Shown here: piece by piece, positions 54,574-63,168 of the stretch | Position numbering within the stretch: position 1 is the first letter of the stretch | Layout: each line of letters starts with the position of its first letter | Assembly (NCBI GenBank): GCA_019421365.1 | Contig: JAHZFJ010000021.1 | Location: 10,441-74,440, forward strand | DNA: 64,000 nt | Reading direction: 5' to 3' | DNA from: Lachnospiraceae bacterium | GTDB taxonomy: Bacteria > Bacillota > Clostridia > Lachnospirales > Lachnospiraceae | The notes under the pieces: generated by a model | What the model was told of the DNA's origin: nothing | Database searches by the model: none | The model's input: only the letters and a program-made list of their open reading frames with translations | Position numbers and translations under genes: made by a program

Positions 54574-55866
54574 ATGAAGCAAAAGAAGAATGCATTACTA
54601 ATATATATTCTATTTATATGTTTATTCGTAAACATGTTACCAAGTATAGCTGTGAAAGCAGCAAGTGCTACTGTTTCTATTACGTTAAAGGAAACGGATA
54701 TTAAACTGAATGATACATTCAATGTTATTCTCAAAGTTGAAGCATCAGATACTATTGGAGGATTTGAAACATTTCTTACGTATGATGAAAGTAAGATGGA
54801 ATTCATTAGTGGTGGAAGTTTAGTAAGTGGAGGAGATGGAATTCTCCGAGTTTCTGATATGAATCCTGAGAATATCGTTAAGAGCCGTAAGTATGTATTA
54901 CAATTTAAGGCTATTGAACAAGGCAATGCGCAGATTGAGACGATGGACCAAGCCTACGTATATACGTATGAGGATTCTGCAGAGATGTCAGTATCAAGTA
55001 ATCGTTTGTCAATTAGTATTGGAACTGATGAGAAAGTATCAGATAACGCAAAGTTATATTCTTTACGAATTAGCCCTGGTGTTTTATCTCCTGAATTCTC
55101 TGCTAAAACAACTAAGTATACGACAGAAGTTGAGAGTGATGTAAAGGAACTTGTAATTAGCGCCATGGCACAAGATGGAGATGCTACAATAAAGACAAAA
55201 GGTAATAAAGATTTGCAAGCAGGTCCGAACGAAGTGAATATAATAGTAACAGCACCTTCTGGTGACCAAAAAACCTATACAATTGTAGTAACGAAGAAAG
55301 AAGATCCATCTAATGAGAATGGGCAGATAGAAGGTGATGGAGAAGATACTCCTGATGAACCAGAAGACGATATTACAGAAGATGATATCACAGAGGCGGA
55401 TCAAGAAGTACTAGAGACAGACGGGTATCTAGTTACGGAAGAGGAAGATAGTGTTACATTACATTTTTCTTTTGAATACGAGATTGTATCATTAGAAGAT
55501 TCAAGTATGATCCCAAGTGGTTATGAAGAAACAACAATGAAACTACAAGGAGTTTCAGTAACGGCATATGAGTCTATCGGAGGAACAGTTGGTGACTATG
55601 TGCTATTGTATATGAAGAAGGGTGATAGTGAGCCACGATTCTATCGTTATGATAAAATCGAGAATACAGTACAAAGATATGATGAATCATATGATCAAGC
55701 AACTTCGGCAACTACAAGTAAGGTAACTAAAGATGAATATGCGAAGAAATTAGCGAACATGAAGATCTTAGTTGCTATAAGTTGTGTAATTACATTGATT
55801 GCTACACTAGTAGTTATTCGTCTATTAGTTAAATTACGTGGTGTTAAGGATGATGAATTTTTTTAG
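54574..55866 (+). CDS. Membrane-anchored cohesin-like surface protein
   Basis: A 430-residue protein. Signal peptide about 1-28. A cohesin-like domain spans about 29-150 (VSITLKETDIKLNDTFNVIL, GGFETFLTYDESKMEFI). A cadherin-like beta-sandwich domain lies at about 160-245 (YSLRISPGVLSPEFSAKTTKY). An Asp/Glu-rich linker (about 250-290), a further beta region and a C-terminal membrane helix (about 393-418) followed by basic residues complete it. It lies 16 bases after the glucosaminidase gene. Cohesins bind dockerins in cellulosomes, but similar domains occur widely in non-cellulosomal surface proteins; no dockerin was seen in the window. Confidence 0.82.
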   Translation: MKQKKNALLIYILFICLFVNMLPSIAVKAASATVSITLKETDIKLNDTFNVILKVEASDTIGGFETFLTYDESKMEFISGGSLVSGGDGILRVSDMNPENIVKSRKYVLQFKAIEQGNAQIETMDQAYVYTYEDSAEMSVSSNRLSISIGTDEKVSDNAKLYSLRISPGVLSPEFSAKTTKYTTEVESDVKELVISAMAQDGDATIKTKGNKDLQAGPNEVNIIVTAPSGDQKTYTIVVTKKEDPSNENGQIEGDGEDTPDEPEDDITEDDITEADQEVLETDGYLVTEEEDSVTLHFSFEYEIVSLEDSSMIPSGYEETTMKLQGVSVTAYESIGGTVGDYVLLYMKKGDSEPRFYRYDKIENTVQRYDESYDQATSATTSKVTKDEYAKKLANMKILVAISCVITLIATLVVIRLLVKLRGVKDDEFF

Positions 55867-55900
55867 ATAAAAGAAAATAAACCTTGTTTATAATTTGGAG

Positions 55901-55940
55901 CAGAGTAGTATACTTAGGATAGAATGAGTATACTACTCTG
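55901..55940. terminator. Perfect hairpin after the cohesin-like gene
   Basis: 14-base arms CAGAGTAGTATACT and AGTATACTACTCTG pair without mismatch. The following TGTTTATAT is only weakly T-rich, so termination is likely but not certain. Confidence 0.7.
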
Positions 55941-55954
55941 TGTTTATATACCAC

Positions 55955-56002
55955 TTGACAAAGACTTTATATTTGTTATACTGATGTTATAACAGATATA
56001 AC
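55955..56002 (+). promoter_or_regulatory. Promoter and probable operator of the GntR-mcsAB-clpC operon
   Basis: TTGACA (55955-55960) and TATACT (55977-55982) with a 16-base spacer. Just downstream GTTATA (55986-55991) and TATAAC (55997-56002) form an inverted repeat with a five-base centre, well placed for repression by the GntR-type regulator encoded next. No CtsR heptad repeat (GGTCAAA-type) was found. Confidence 0.6.
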
Positions 56003-56020
56003 TAAAAGAAGGTGATACAT

Positions 56021-56389
56021 GTGATTGTACGTATTGATTTTAATAGTGATGAAGCGATATATATTCAATTAAGAAATCAGATAATACTAGGAATAGCAAA
56101 TTCTGAATTTAAGGAAGGGGATAACCTACCATCTGTTAGAGAATTAGCAGAAAATATAGGAATTAACATGCACACCGTTAACAAAGCATATACTATATTA
56201 AAACAGGAAGGCTATCTAAAACTAGATCGAAGAAAAGGTGCTGTTATTTCAGTGGAAGCGGACAAATGCAAAGCAATGATGGATATGATGAATGTTTTGC
56301 AGGTAGTTTTAGCAGAAGCATATTGTAAGGACATTACCAGAGAAGAGGTTCATGAAGCAGTAGATCGTATTTTCGATGAATTTCTTTAA
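56021..56389 (+). CDS. GntR-family regulator, YtrA type
   Basis: About 122 residues. The GTG at 56021 was chosen because GAAGGTG lies seven bases upstream; an in-frame GTG at 56012 overlaps that site. The winged-helix domain (IYIQLRNQIILGIANSEFKE, LPSVRELAENIGINMHTVNKAYTILKQEGYL) fills residues about 10-75. A short helical tail replaces the usual effector domain, as in the YtrA subfamily. It occupies the place usually held by ctsR in the mcsA-mcsB-clpC operon. Confidence 0.9.
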   Translation: MIVRIDFNSDEAIYIQLRNQIILGIANSEFKEGDNLPSVRELAENIGINMHTVNKAYTILKQEGYLKLDRRKGAVISVEADKCKAMMDMMNVLQVVLAEAYCKDITREEVHEAVDRIFDEFL

Positions 56390-56445
56390 GAAGTAACAGG
56401 ATCGTTCGTCTTGTATTTGAAGTGTCGCATCAAGGAGGCAATAGT

Positions 56446-57087
56446 ATGTTATGTAATAGATGTAAGAAAAGGGATGCGAAGATTTATTATACAGAAGTAG
56501 TGAATGGTGAAATGAAAGAACAACACTTGTGTGAGGAGTGTGCTGCAGAATGTACTCGTTTCCACATGAGTTCTACATTTGTTAATAAAAACGTTTCTGT
56601 AGGAGATATCTTGGCAAGTATACTAGGAAATTATAGAGGTGCATCAAATTCTAAAGCAAATGAAAAAGCGGCTGCCAGTGCAAAGGCAGAAGCAGAAGAA
56701 AAGAATACGGATGATGTATTAAGATGTGAACATTGTGGAATGACATATGACCAATTCTTACAACAAGGAATGGTTGGTTGTGCAAAATGCTATGAATACT
56801 TTAATAGGGTATTAGCTAAAAGCATAAAGAGTTTACATGGTGCAGACGTCCATGTTGGAAAACAGCCAAAAGGTTATGTTTCATGGATGAACAAAATCAT
56901 TAATGAGTTATCTGAGATAGAAAAGAAAAGTATTCTTCTACAAGATGCAATAGAGAAAGAGGAATTTGAAGAAGCGGCAAAATTACGCGATGAAATTCGA
57001 AGGTTAAAAGAGCTAGAGAGCAGTACTACGGAAAAAGTTGATACTGGGAAGGAAGAATCGAGTAGGGAGGAAATCAACAATGCCTAA
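56446..57087 (+). CDS. mcsA: McsA, activator of the protein arginine kinase
   Basis: About 213 residues; the ATG at 56446 follows AAGGAGG by seven bases. Two zinc-finger units are visible: CNRC and CEEC, then CEHC and CAKC. A UVR motif is near the C-terminus (LLQDAIEKEEFEEAAKLRDEI). McsA stimulates McsB and helps deliver substrates to ClpC. Its end overlaps mcsB by eight bases. Confidence 0.92.
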   Translation: MLCNRCKKRDAKIYYTEVVNGEMKEQHLCEECAAECTRFHMSSTFVNKNVSVGDILASILGNYRGASNSKANEKAAASAKAEAEEKNTDDVLRCEHCGMTYDQFLQQGMVGCAKCYEYFNRVLAKSIKSLHGADVHVGKQPKGYVSWMNKIINELSEIEKKSILLQDAIEKEEFEEAAKLRDEIRRLKELESSTTEKVDTGKEESSREEINNA

Positions 57088-58132
57088 ATGGTATGAAGAG
57101 CAGAGTAAACAAAGCGATGTTGTGATTTCTAGTAGAATTCGGCTTGCAAGGAATTTTGCGAAGTATCCATTCTCTCCAAAACTCACCTTAGAACAGGCGG
57201 AATTGTTATGTGAAGAAATTCATAATCACTTAGATGAAAAGAAGACAAAGCTTGAAGAAATAGTTGGAAAGTATTATTATTATAATGTAACAAAAGCTAG
57301 TGATATAGATAAAGAAGCTTTAGTTGAGAGACATATTATAACAAAGAAGTTAGCGGAGAAGAAGCAACATGCGGGTGTTGTTATGACAGAGGATGAGAAT
57401 GTAAGTCTTATGTTGAATGAAGATGACCATATTCGCATACAGGTAATAAGTAGTGGTATGAATTTGCTATCGTTATTAAAGAAAGCCAATGCCATCGATG
57501 ACTTAATTTCGGAAACATTACAGTATGCTTATGACGATAAGTTAGGTTATCTAACAAGTAGTCCGACGAATGTAGGAACAGGATTACGTGCATCAATAAT
57601 GGTTTATCTTCCGGCACTTGGTACATCTGGTAAGATGGAGAAATTAATTGATGAAGTAAGCAAACAGGGTGTTTCCATTCGTGGAGTATATGGTGAGGGC
57701 AATAAGGGTATTGCCTATATCTATCAGATATCAAATTTACAAACTATTGGTATGTCAGAGAGTGATATCATACAAAATCTGATTACGATTGTAGATCAAA
57801 TTATCAAACAAGAACGTAGTAGAAGAGAATATCTATTGGATTCTAATTTTGATAGATTTGAAGATCAGGTATATCGTTCCTATGGAGTGTTACGTTATGC
57901 GAAACAGATATCAACTGCTGATGCAATGACGTTATTATCTCAAATAAAATTTGGTTATGATTCGAAAATCATAGCAAGTATAGAAACACCATCTTTTTAT
58001 AAATTAATGATGGCAATCCAACCTGCTAACCTGCAGAAGATATTAGGTAAGAATGCAGGAACAAAGGAAAGAGAAAAAGCAAGAGCTAAATTTTTAAACG
58101 AAAGTTTGCCTGAATTAATCCATTTGCAATAA
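57080..58132 (+). CDS. mcsB: Protein arginine kinase McsB
   Basis: About 350 residues; start MPKWYEEQ after GGGAGG. It has the phosphagen-kinase fold: VVISSRIRLARNFAKYPF binds nucleotide, EDENVSLMLNEDDHIRIQV holds catalytic acids, and LGYLTSSPTNVGTGLRASIMV the active-site loop, with Thr-Asn in place of the usual Cys loop, as in McsB. It marks damaged proteins with phosphoarginine for ClpCP. Translationally coupled to mcsA. Confidence 0.95.
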   Translation: MPKWYEEQSKQSDVVISSRIRLARNFAKYPFSPKLTLEQAELLCEEIHNHLDEKKTKLEEIVGKYYYYNVTKASDIDKEALVERHIITKKLAEKKQHAGVVMTEDENVSLMLNEDDHIRIQVISSGMNLLSLLKKANAIDDLISETLQYAYDDKLGYLTSSPTNVGTGLRASIMVYLPALGTSGKMEKLIDEVSKQGVSIRGVYGEGNKGIAYIYQISNLQTIGMSESDIIQNLITIVDQIIKQERSRREYLLDSNFDRFEDQVYRSYGVLRYAKQISTADAMTLLSQIKFGYDSKIIASIETPSFYKLMMAIQPANLQKILGKNAGTKEREKARAKFLNESLPELIHLQ

Positions 58133-58205
58133 ATTAAATATTATGATCCAGCCACAGGAAGGCTGAATTATAACTGATAAATCACAACGAAAGGAAGTGG
58201 ACAGA

Positions 58206-60650
58206 ATGAACGATCGATTCACAGTAAATGCAAAAGAAGCGTTACAGATAGCAGCTGATTCTGCATATCGTTTAATGCATAGTTATATAGGGACAGAACA
58301 TCTACTCATTGGTCTCATTAATTCCGAAGGTGTAGCATCTAAAGTATTAGAGGAAAATGGAGTAGATGAAGGAAAAATAATCGATTTAATTAATCAACTA
58401 ATTGCTCCGAATTCTAATGTAGAGGTATTAGAAGCTGGAAGTTTTACTCCTAGAGCAAAACGTATCATAGACCAAAGTTATAGGGAAGCGATACGCCTTA
58501 AATCTCAATCAGTAGGAACGGAACATCTATTAATATCTCTACTCAAAGAATCGGATTGTATTGCAGTCCGTCTTATGAATACATTAGGTGTGAACATTCA
58601 GAAGTTATACATCGATTTATTAACAGCCATCGGTCAAGATAGTAATGCTGCTAAGAGCGAATATACTTCGAATAAGAATAAAACGAAGGGAAAATCTAGT
58701 ACACAGACATTAGATCAATATAGTCGTGACTTAACTGCTTATGCAAGAGAAGGTAAATTAGATCCTGTTATCGGCAGAGAGCAGGAGATTCAAAGAGTCG
58801 TTCAGATTCTTAGTAGAAGAACGAAGAATAATCCATGTTTAGTTGGTGAACCTGGTGTAGGTAAAACTGCCATTGCAGAAGGTTTAGCACAAAAGATAGT
58901 GGAAGGAAACATTCCAGATATAATTAAAGATAAGCGAGTATTGACCCTTGATTTAAGTGGTATGGTTGCAGGTTCTAAGTATCGTGGTGAGTTCGAAGAG
59001 AGAATAAAAAAGGTTATTCAAGAAGTAATGAATGATGGTAATATTCTGTTATTCATAGATGAGATTCATACAATAATTGGTGCCGGTGGTGCAGAAGGCG
59101 CAATCGATGCATCGAATATCTTGAAACCATCATTAGCTAGGGGTGAGATTCAATTAATTGGTGCCACTACTAGAGAAGAGTATCGTAAATATATTGAGAA
59201 AGATGCTGCACTAGAAAGAAGATTCCAACCAGTTGTTATAGAAGAACCTTCTGAAGAAGAGACGATTCTTATCTTGAAAGGATTAAGGGATCATTACGAG
59301 GCTCACCATCAAGTAACAATTACAGATGAAGCATTGGTGGCAGCAGTACGTATGTCAAACAGATATATTAATGATCGATATCTTCCGGATAAGGCAATTG
59401 ATGTGATTGATGAGGCTTCATCAAAAGTTCGTTTAAGTGCATATATGGCTAGTCCTGATATTAAAAGGCTTGAGGAAGAGAATGAGCGCTTAGAAGGAGA
59501 AAAGGAACAAGCTATTAAGAATGAAGCTTATGAGAAAGCTGGAGAGATTAAGAAGCAACAGATAAAGAATGCCGAAGAATTAACTAGACTCCGTGAACAA
59601 CAAGAAAAAGAGAAAACAGAGAAAGAGATGGTAGTGTCTCCGATTGAAATCGCTGATATAATCTCTGGTTGGACGAAGATACCAGTTAGTAAATTAGAAG
59701 AAGAAGAAAGTAATCGTCTACGTAATCTTGAGAAGATTCTACATGAGAGAGTAATTGGCCAAGAGGAAGCTGTAGTAGCAGTTTCGAAAGCAATACGTAG
59801 AGGGCGTGTAGGACTAAAAGATCCAAACCGTCCAATTGGTTCATTCTTATTTTTAGGACCAACAGGTGTTGGAAAGACGGAGTTATCGAAAGCATTATCA
59901 GAGGCGATGTTTGGAAATGAGAATTCAATGATTCGTGTTGACATGTCTGAGTACATGGAGAAACATAGTGTGTCTAAGCTTATAGGTTCACCTCCAGGAT
60001 ATGTTGGTTACGATGAAGGTGGGCAGTTAAGTGAGAAAGTACGTCAAAACCCATACAGCGTAATTCTTTTTGATGAGATAGAAAAAGCCCATCCTGATGT
60101 GTTTAATATCTTACTACAAGTGTTAGATGATGGTCATATTACAGACGCACAAGGAAGAAAAGTAAGCTTTAAGAATACCATTATCATAATGACTTCCAAT
60201 GCTGGTGCAAGCCGTATAATTGCGCCAAAACAACTTGGATTTACAACACAAGTGGATGAGAAAGAGAATTACAAGAAGATGAAAGAAGGGGTTATGGAGG
60301 AAGTTAAACGACTCTTTAAACCAGAATTTATTAACCGTATTGATGAAATTATCGTGTTCCATTCACTGACAAAAGAGAATATCAAAGATATTGTTCGTAT
60401 CATGTTGCAGGTTATTGCAAAACGAACGAAAGTTCAATTAGATATCGAACTTGAATTCACAGAAGCTACCATAGAGTTTATTGCAGATGCTGGATTTGAT
60501 AAGAACTATGGAGCTCGTCCGCTTAGAAGATCTATACAGACGAACATTGAAGACAAGCTAGCGGAAGAAATTTTAGATCAGAAAGTAACTACTGGAAGTC
60601 GTGTTATTATTGATACTGTTGATAAGAATGTAGTATTTCAGATGCAGTAG
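58206..60650 (+). CDS. clpC: ATP-dependent Clp protease ATP-binding subunit ClpC
   Basis: About 814 residues, ATG chosen at eight bases from AAAGGAAG. The N-terminal repeat domain covers about 1-145. The first AAA+ module has GEPGVGKT and LLFIDEIHT. The middle domain is a coiled coil with a UVR-like segment (AIKNEAYEKAGEIKKQQIKN), typical of ClpC. The second module has GPTGVGKT and VILFDEIEKAHPD. It unfolds arginine-phosphorylated proteins for ClpP. Last gene of the operon. Confidence 0.96.
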   Translation: MNDRFTVNAKEALQIAADSAYRLMHSYIGTEHLLIGLINSEGVASKVLEENGVDEGKIIDLINQLIAPNSNVEVLEAGSFTPRAKRIIDQSYREAIRLKSQSVGTEHLLISLLKESDCIAVRLMNTLGVNIQKLYIDLLTAIGQDSNAAKSEYTSNKNKTKGKSSTQTLDQYSRDLTAYAREGKLDPVIGREQEIQRVVQILSRRTKNNPCLVGEPGVGKTAIAEGLAQKIVEGNIPDIIKDKRVLTLDLSGMVAGSKYRGEFEERIKKVIQEVMNDGNILLFIDEIHTIIGAGGAEGAIDASNILKPSLARGEIQLIGATTREEYRKYIEKDAALERRFQPVVIEEPSEEETILILKGLRDHYEAHHQVTITDEALVAAVRMSNRYINDRYLPDKAIDVIDEASSKVRLSAYMASPDIKRLEEENERLEGEKEQAIKNEAYEKAGEIKKQQIKNAEELTRLREQQEKEKTEKEMVVSPIEIADIISGWTKIPVSKLEEEESNRLRNLEKILHERVIGQEEAVVAVSKAIRRGRVGLKDPNRPIGSFLFLGPTGVGKTELSKALSEAMFGNENSMIRVDMSEYMEKHSVSKLIGSPPGYVGYDEGGQLSEKVRQNPYSVILFDEIEKAHPDVFNILLQVLDDGHITDAQGRKVSFKNTIIIMTSNAGASRIIAPKQLGFTTQVDEKENYKKMKEGVMEEVKRLFKPEFINRIDEIIVFHSLTKENIKDIVRIMLQVIAKRTKVQLDIELEFTEATIEFIADAGFDKNYGARPLRRSIQTNIEDKLAEEILDQKVTTGSRVIIDTVDKNVVFQMQ

Positions 60651-60952
60651 AATCTAGTAGATCAATATTAATATATATTTAATAAAAATCACGAAAGATT
60701 CACTGGTAAAAAGCTGTCGATTATTATATAATGTGATTATATTAAAGAAAAAAAGTAACTATTCATAACTATGTTCTTGAGGGGAAAATTTCTAGAAATA
60801 CAAATTGTATTAATAAAAACTTGAGGATATTAGTTTTGAATAGTTATAATTACAGTACAAAAGATACTATGTGGTGCGTAAGCCATTATAGAGAATTACA
60901 AGTCAAGAATAGATAGAAAATGATGTGCTGTATAAAAATGGAGGGTTCTGTA
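60651..60952 (+). promoter_or_regulatory. Leader of the conserved small gene, with stacked palindromes
   Basis: A promoter TTGAGG (60821-60826) to TATAAT (60845-60850), spacer 18, lies within inverted repeats. AACTATTCATAACTA (60757-60771) mirrors TAGTTTTGAATAGTT (60831-60845) with one mismatch, so the right arm overlaps the -10 box. Between them are the small palindromes ATTTCTAGAAAT and ATACAAATTGTAT. This looks like operator DNA for an unknown regulator. Confidence 0.45.
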
Positions 60953-61366
60953 ATGACAGTAGTGGAAGAATTAATTCGCAAAGAGAATAATGGAGCAATT
61001 AGCTTTGGTAACTATACATTAGACCAAAAGTCTAAAGTTTCAGATTTTGAACATAATGGAGATTTATATAAAGTAAAAACTTTTAAAGAAATAACTAAAC
61101 TCGAAAAAAATGGATTATTTATTTACGAGTCAGTACCTGGTACTTCTGTATTCTCTTTTAGTGCAACAGATAAGGATCTTAATTTTGTAGTTGAAGGTTC
61201 TGAAGATGTGCAAATTACTTTAGAATTAGAGCCTGAGAAAGAGTACAAAGTTTTCGTTGATGATACGAATGTTGGTAAGATGAAAACAAATTTGGGTGGT
61301 AAATTAGTTGTAAGTGTAGAGTTAAGTAATGGAAAACAATCAAAAGTTAAAGTAGTTAAACTATAA
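60953..61366 (+). CDS. Conserved small acidic protein of unknown function
   Basis: About 137 residues; the ATG follows GGAGGG by six bases. No signal peptide or membrane segment. The sequence is soluble and beta-rich with NNGAISFGNYTLDQKSKVSDF, DLYKVKTFKEITKLEKNGLF, VYESVPGTSVFSF-like and LELEPEKEYKVFVDDTNVGK segments. I recall similar Lachnospiraceae proteins labelled endosialidase in databases, but 137 residues with no sialidase fold make that name doubtful. Function unknown. Confidence 0.85.
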   Translation: MTVVEELIRKENNGAISFGNYTLDQKSKVSDFEHNGDLYKVKTFKEITKLEKNGLFIYESVPGTSVFSFSATDKDLNFVVEGSEDVQITLELEPEKEYKVFVDDTNVGKMKTNLGGKLVVSVELSNGKQSKVKVVKL

Positions 61367-61466
61367 ACGTAACTAATCAGTTACCCAGCATTTCAAAGCT
61401 GGAGATTTACAAGACGATCAAGGTTTCTGAATAGTTACCTACAGCCGCAATGTACAACGTGAATTA

Positions 61467-61522
61467 ATAAGAGGTAGCTTAATATCCAATACATAGGAAG
61501 TTGAGCACCTCTTATTTTTTTT
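61467..61522 (+). terminator. Terminator after the small conserved gene
   Basis: AATAAGAGGTAGCTTAATAT and the facing AAGTTGAGCACCTCTTATT arms pair imperfectly and eight T follow. Two small hairpins, GTAACT/AGTTAC and CCAGC/GCTGG, lie before it around 61370-61401. Confidence 0.75.
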
Positions 61523-61598
61523 AGTAGTGTATTGCATCAAGTTAGTGGTTGTAGTTCATGTATATAGAGCAGGAAGGATTAAAAAAAGGACTGTAGGA

Positions 61599-62954
61599 AT
61601 GGCAAAAGCAAAGAACGTATTTTATTGTAAAGAATGTGGCTTCGAATCTGGAAAATGGGTCGGCCAATGTCCAGGTTGTAAAGAGTGGAATACATTCGTT
61701 GAAGAACCGGTAGTCAAGAGAGCAACAGCAGGAGCAAGTAAGGATCGTAGGATACAAGTTGAACCTACCAAGTTGAGTAATGTTAATTATGAGACGGATG
61801 AACGATTTAGTACAAGTATTGGTGAACTAGATCGTGTACTTGGTGGAGGTATTGTTGTTGGATCATTAGTATTAGTCGGTGGTGATCCTGGTATTGGAAA
61901 ATCAACACTATTATTACAGATGTGTAAAGATCTAGCCGCTAGACAAAAGAATGTGCTTTATATCTCTGGTGAGGAATCATTAAAGCAAATCAAGATGCGT
62001 GCAAGTAGATTAAGTAATTCGGAAGGTGATTTACTTCTGCTTAGTGAGACAAACCTTGATTTAATTGAAGATGCTATTAAGAAGATAACACCTGATGTAG
62101 TAATTATTGATTCGATACAAACTATGTTCCGTGAAGATATCGGATCCGCACCAGGAAGTGTAAGCCAGGTTAGAGAGACTACCCATAGTCTAATGCAGAT
62201 AGCTAAGGGGATGGGGATATCTATCTTTATCGTTGGTCATGTAACGAAGGAAGGTGTTGTCGCCGGACCTAGGGTGCTTGAACATATGGTAGATACTGTG
62301 CTATACTTTGAGGGAGATAACCATGCTTCCTATCGTATATTAAGAGCAGTTAAGAATCGTTTTGGATCAACGAACGAAATTGGTGTTTTTGAGATGCGCA
62401 ATGTTGGACTTGTAGAGGTTACAAACCCATCTGAATATATGTTACAAGGTAGACCTGAAGGAGAATCAGGTTCAATAGTAACATGCGCGATGGAAGGAAC
62501 AAGACCAATTATGGTTGAGGTACAAGCTTTAGTTTGTCAAACTAACTTTAATATGCCTAGAAGAACAGCAGCAGGTACAGATTATAATCGCTTTAATCTT
62601 CTTCTAGCAGTAGTTGAGAAACGTCTAGGCTTGCAACTTGCTAGCTGTGATGCGTATATTAATGTTGCTGGTGGTATGAAAATCAACGAGCCAGCACTAG
62701 ATATGTCAATTATATTAGCTGTTATGTCTAGTTATAAGAATCGACCACTTGATGGAAAGACAATTGCTTTTGGTGAAGTTGGCTTAACAGGTGAAGTAAG
62801 AAGTGTAAATCAAGCCGAACAACGAGTTGTTGAAGCTATGAAGATGGGGTATGAGACCTGTATTCTTCCTCAAGTCAACAAGGAAGTGATTGAAACCAAG
62901 GGGATAAAGCTGATCGGTATAAAGACATTACGGGATTTATTACAGTTCTTATAA
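61599..62954 (+). CDS. radA: DNA repair protein RadA (Sms)
   Basis: About 451 residues. The ATG giving MAKAKNVFYCKECG was chosen because the family begins there and AAAGGA lies upstream; the frame extends further without a ribosome site. It has the N-terminal four-Cys zinc finger (CKEC, CPGC), a RecA-like core with Walker A GGDPGIGKST, the RadA motif KNRFGST and a C-terminal Lon-like domain. It is a branch-migration helicase in recombination. Often found next to clpC, as here. Confidence 0.96.
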   Translation: MAKAKNVFYCKECGFESGKWVGQCPGCKEWNTFVEEPVVKRATAGASKDRRIQVEPTKLSNVNYETDERFSTSIGELDRVLGGGIVVGSLVLVGGDPGIGKSTLLLQMCKDLAARQKNVLYISGEESLKQIKMRASRLSNSEGDLLLLSETNLDLIEDAIKKITPDVVIIDSIQTMFREDIGSAPGSVSQVRETTHSLMQIAKGMGISIFIVGHVTKEGVVAGPRVLEHMVDTVLYFEGDNHASYRILRAVKNRFGSTNEIGVFEMRNVGLVEVTNPSEYMLQGRPEGESGSIVTCAMEGTRPIMVEVQALVCQTNFNMPRRTAAGTDYNRFNLLLAVVEKRLGLQLASCDAYINVAGGMKINEPALDMSIILAVMSSYKNRPLDGKTIAFGEVGLTGEVRSVNQAEQRVVEAMKMGYETCILPQVNKEVIETKGIKLIGIKTLRDLLQFL

Positions 62955-63050
62955 TAGAGAGTAAAATAGGTAATTGAGTTGAAACGGCAGACATAAAACA
63001 CATTGGTATGTTTGTCACCATTACAAAGAGTTTCACAATTAGCTAAATAG

Positions 63051-63131
63051 AATTCGGGTATCAAGCCTCTCGTAAAACTTGCTCATATATAAATTTAAGC
63101 AAATTGACGAATTGGCTTTGATACTCGAATC
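63051..63131. repeat. Terminal-inverted-repeat element D3
   Basis: AATTCGGGTATCA (63051-63063) and TGATACTCGAATC (63119-63131) are inverted repeats with two mismatches. The interior has CTCTCGTAAAACTTGC and GCAAATTGACGAA, both shared with D1 (the first in reverse). It lies between radA and the soluble chemoreceptor gene. Confidence 0.72.
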
Positions 63132-63168
63132 TTAAATAGAAAGTGTAGGTATGAAAGGAGATAGGATT

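Noticed and set aside
54574..55866. Evidence for a cellulosome
   Set aside because: One cohesin-like domain is present, but no dockerin repeat is visible in the GH53 or any other enzyme of the window.
55870..56020. CtsR operator ahead of the mcsA operon
   Set aside because: No tandem GGTCAAA-type heptads. The only repeat is GTTATA-N5-TATAAC, better suited to the GntR protein.
61367..61450. c-di-GMP or other riboswitch before radA
   Set aside because: Two small hairpins exist but no aptamer consensus, and the nearby terminator belongs to the gene upstream.
63119..63168. Promoter formed by element D3 for the soluble chemoreceptor
   Set aside because: TTGATA is present in the right arm, but no -10 box lies 16-18 bases downstream, unlike at element D2.
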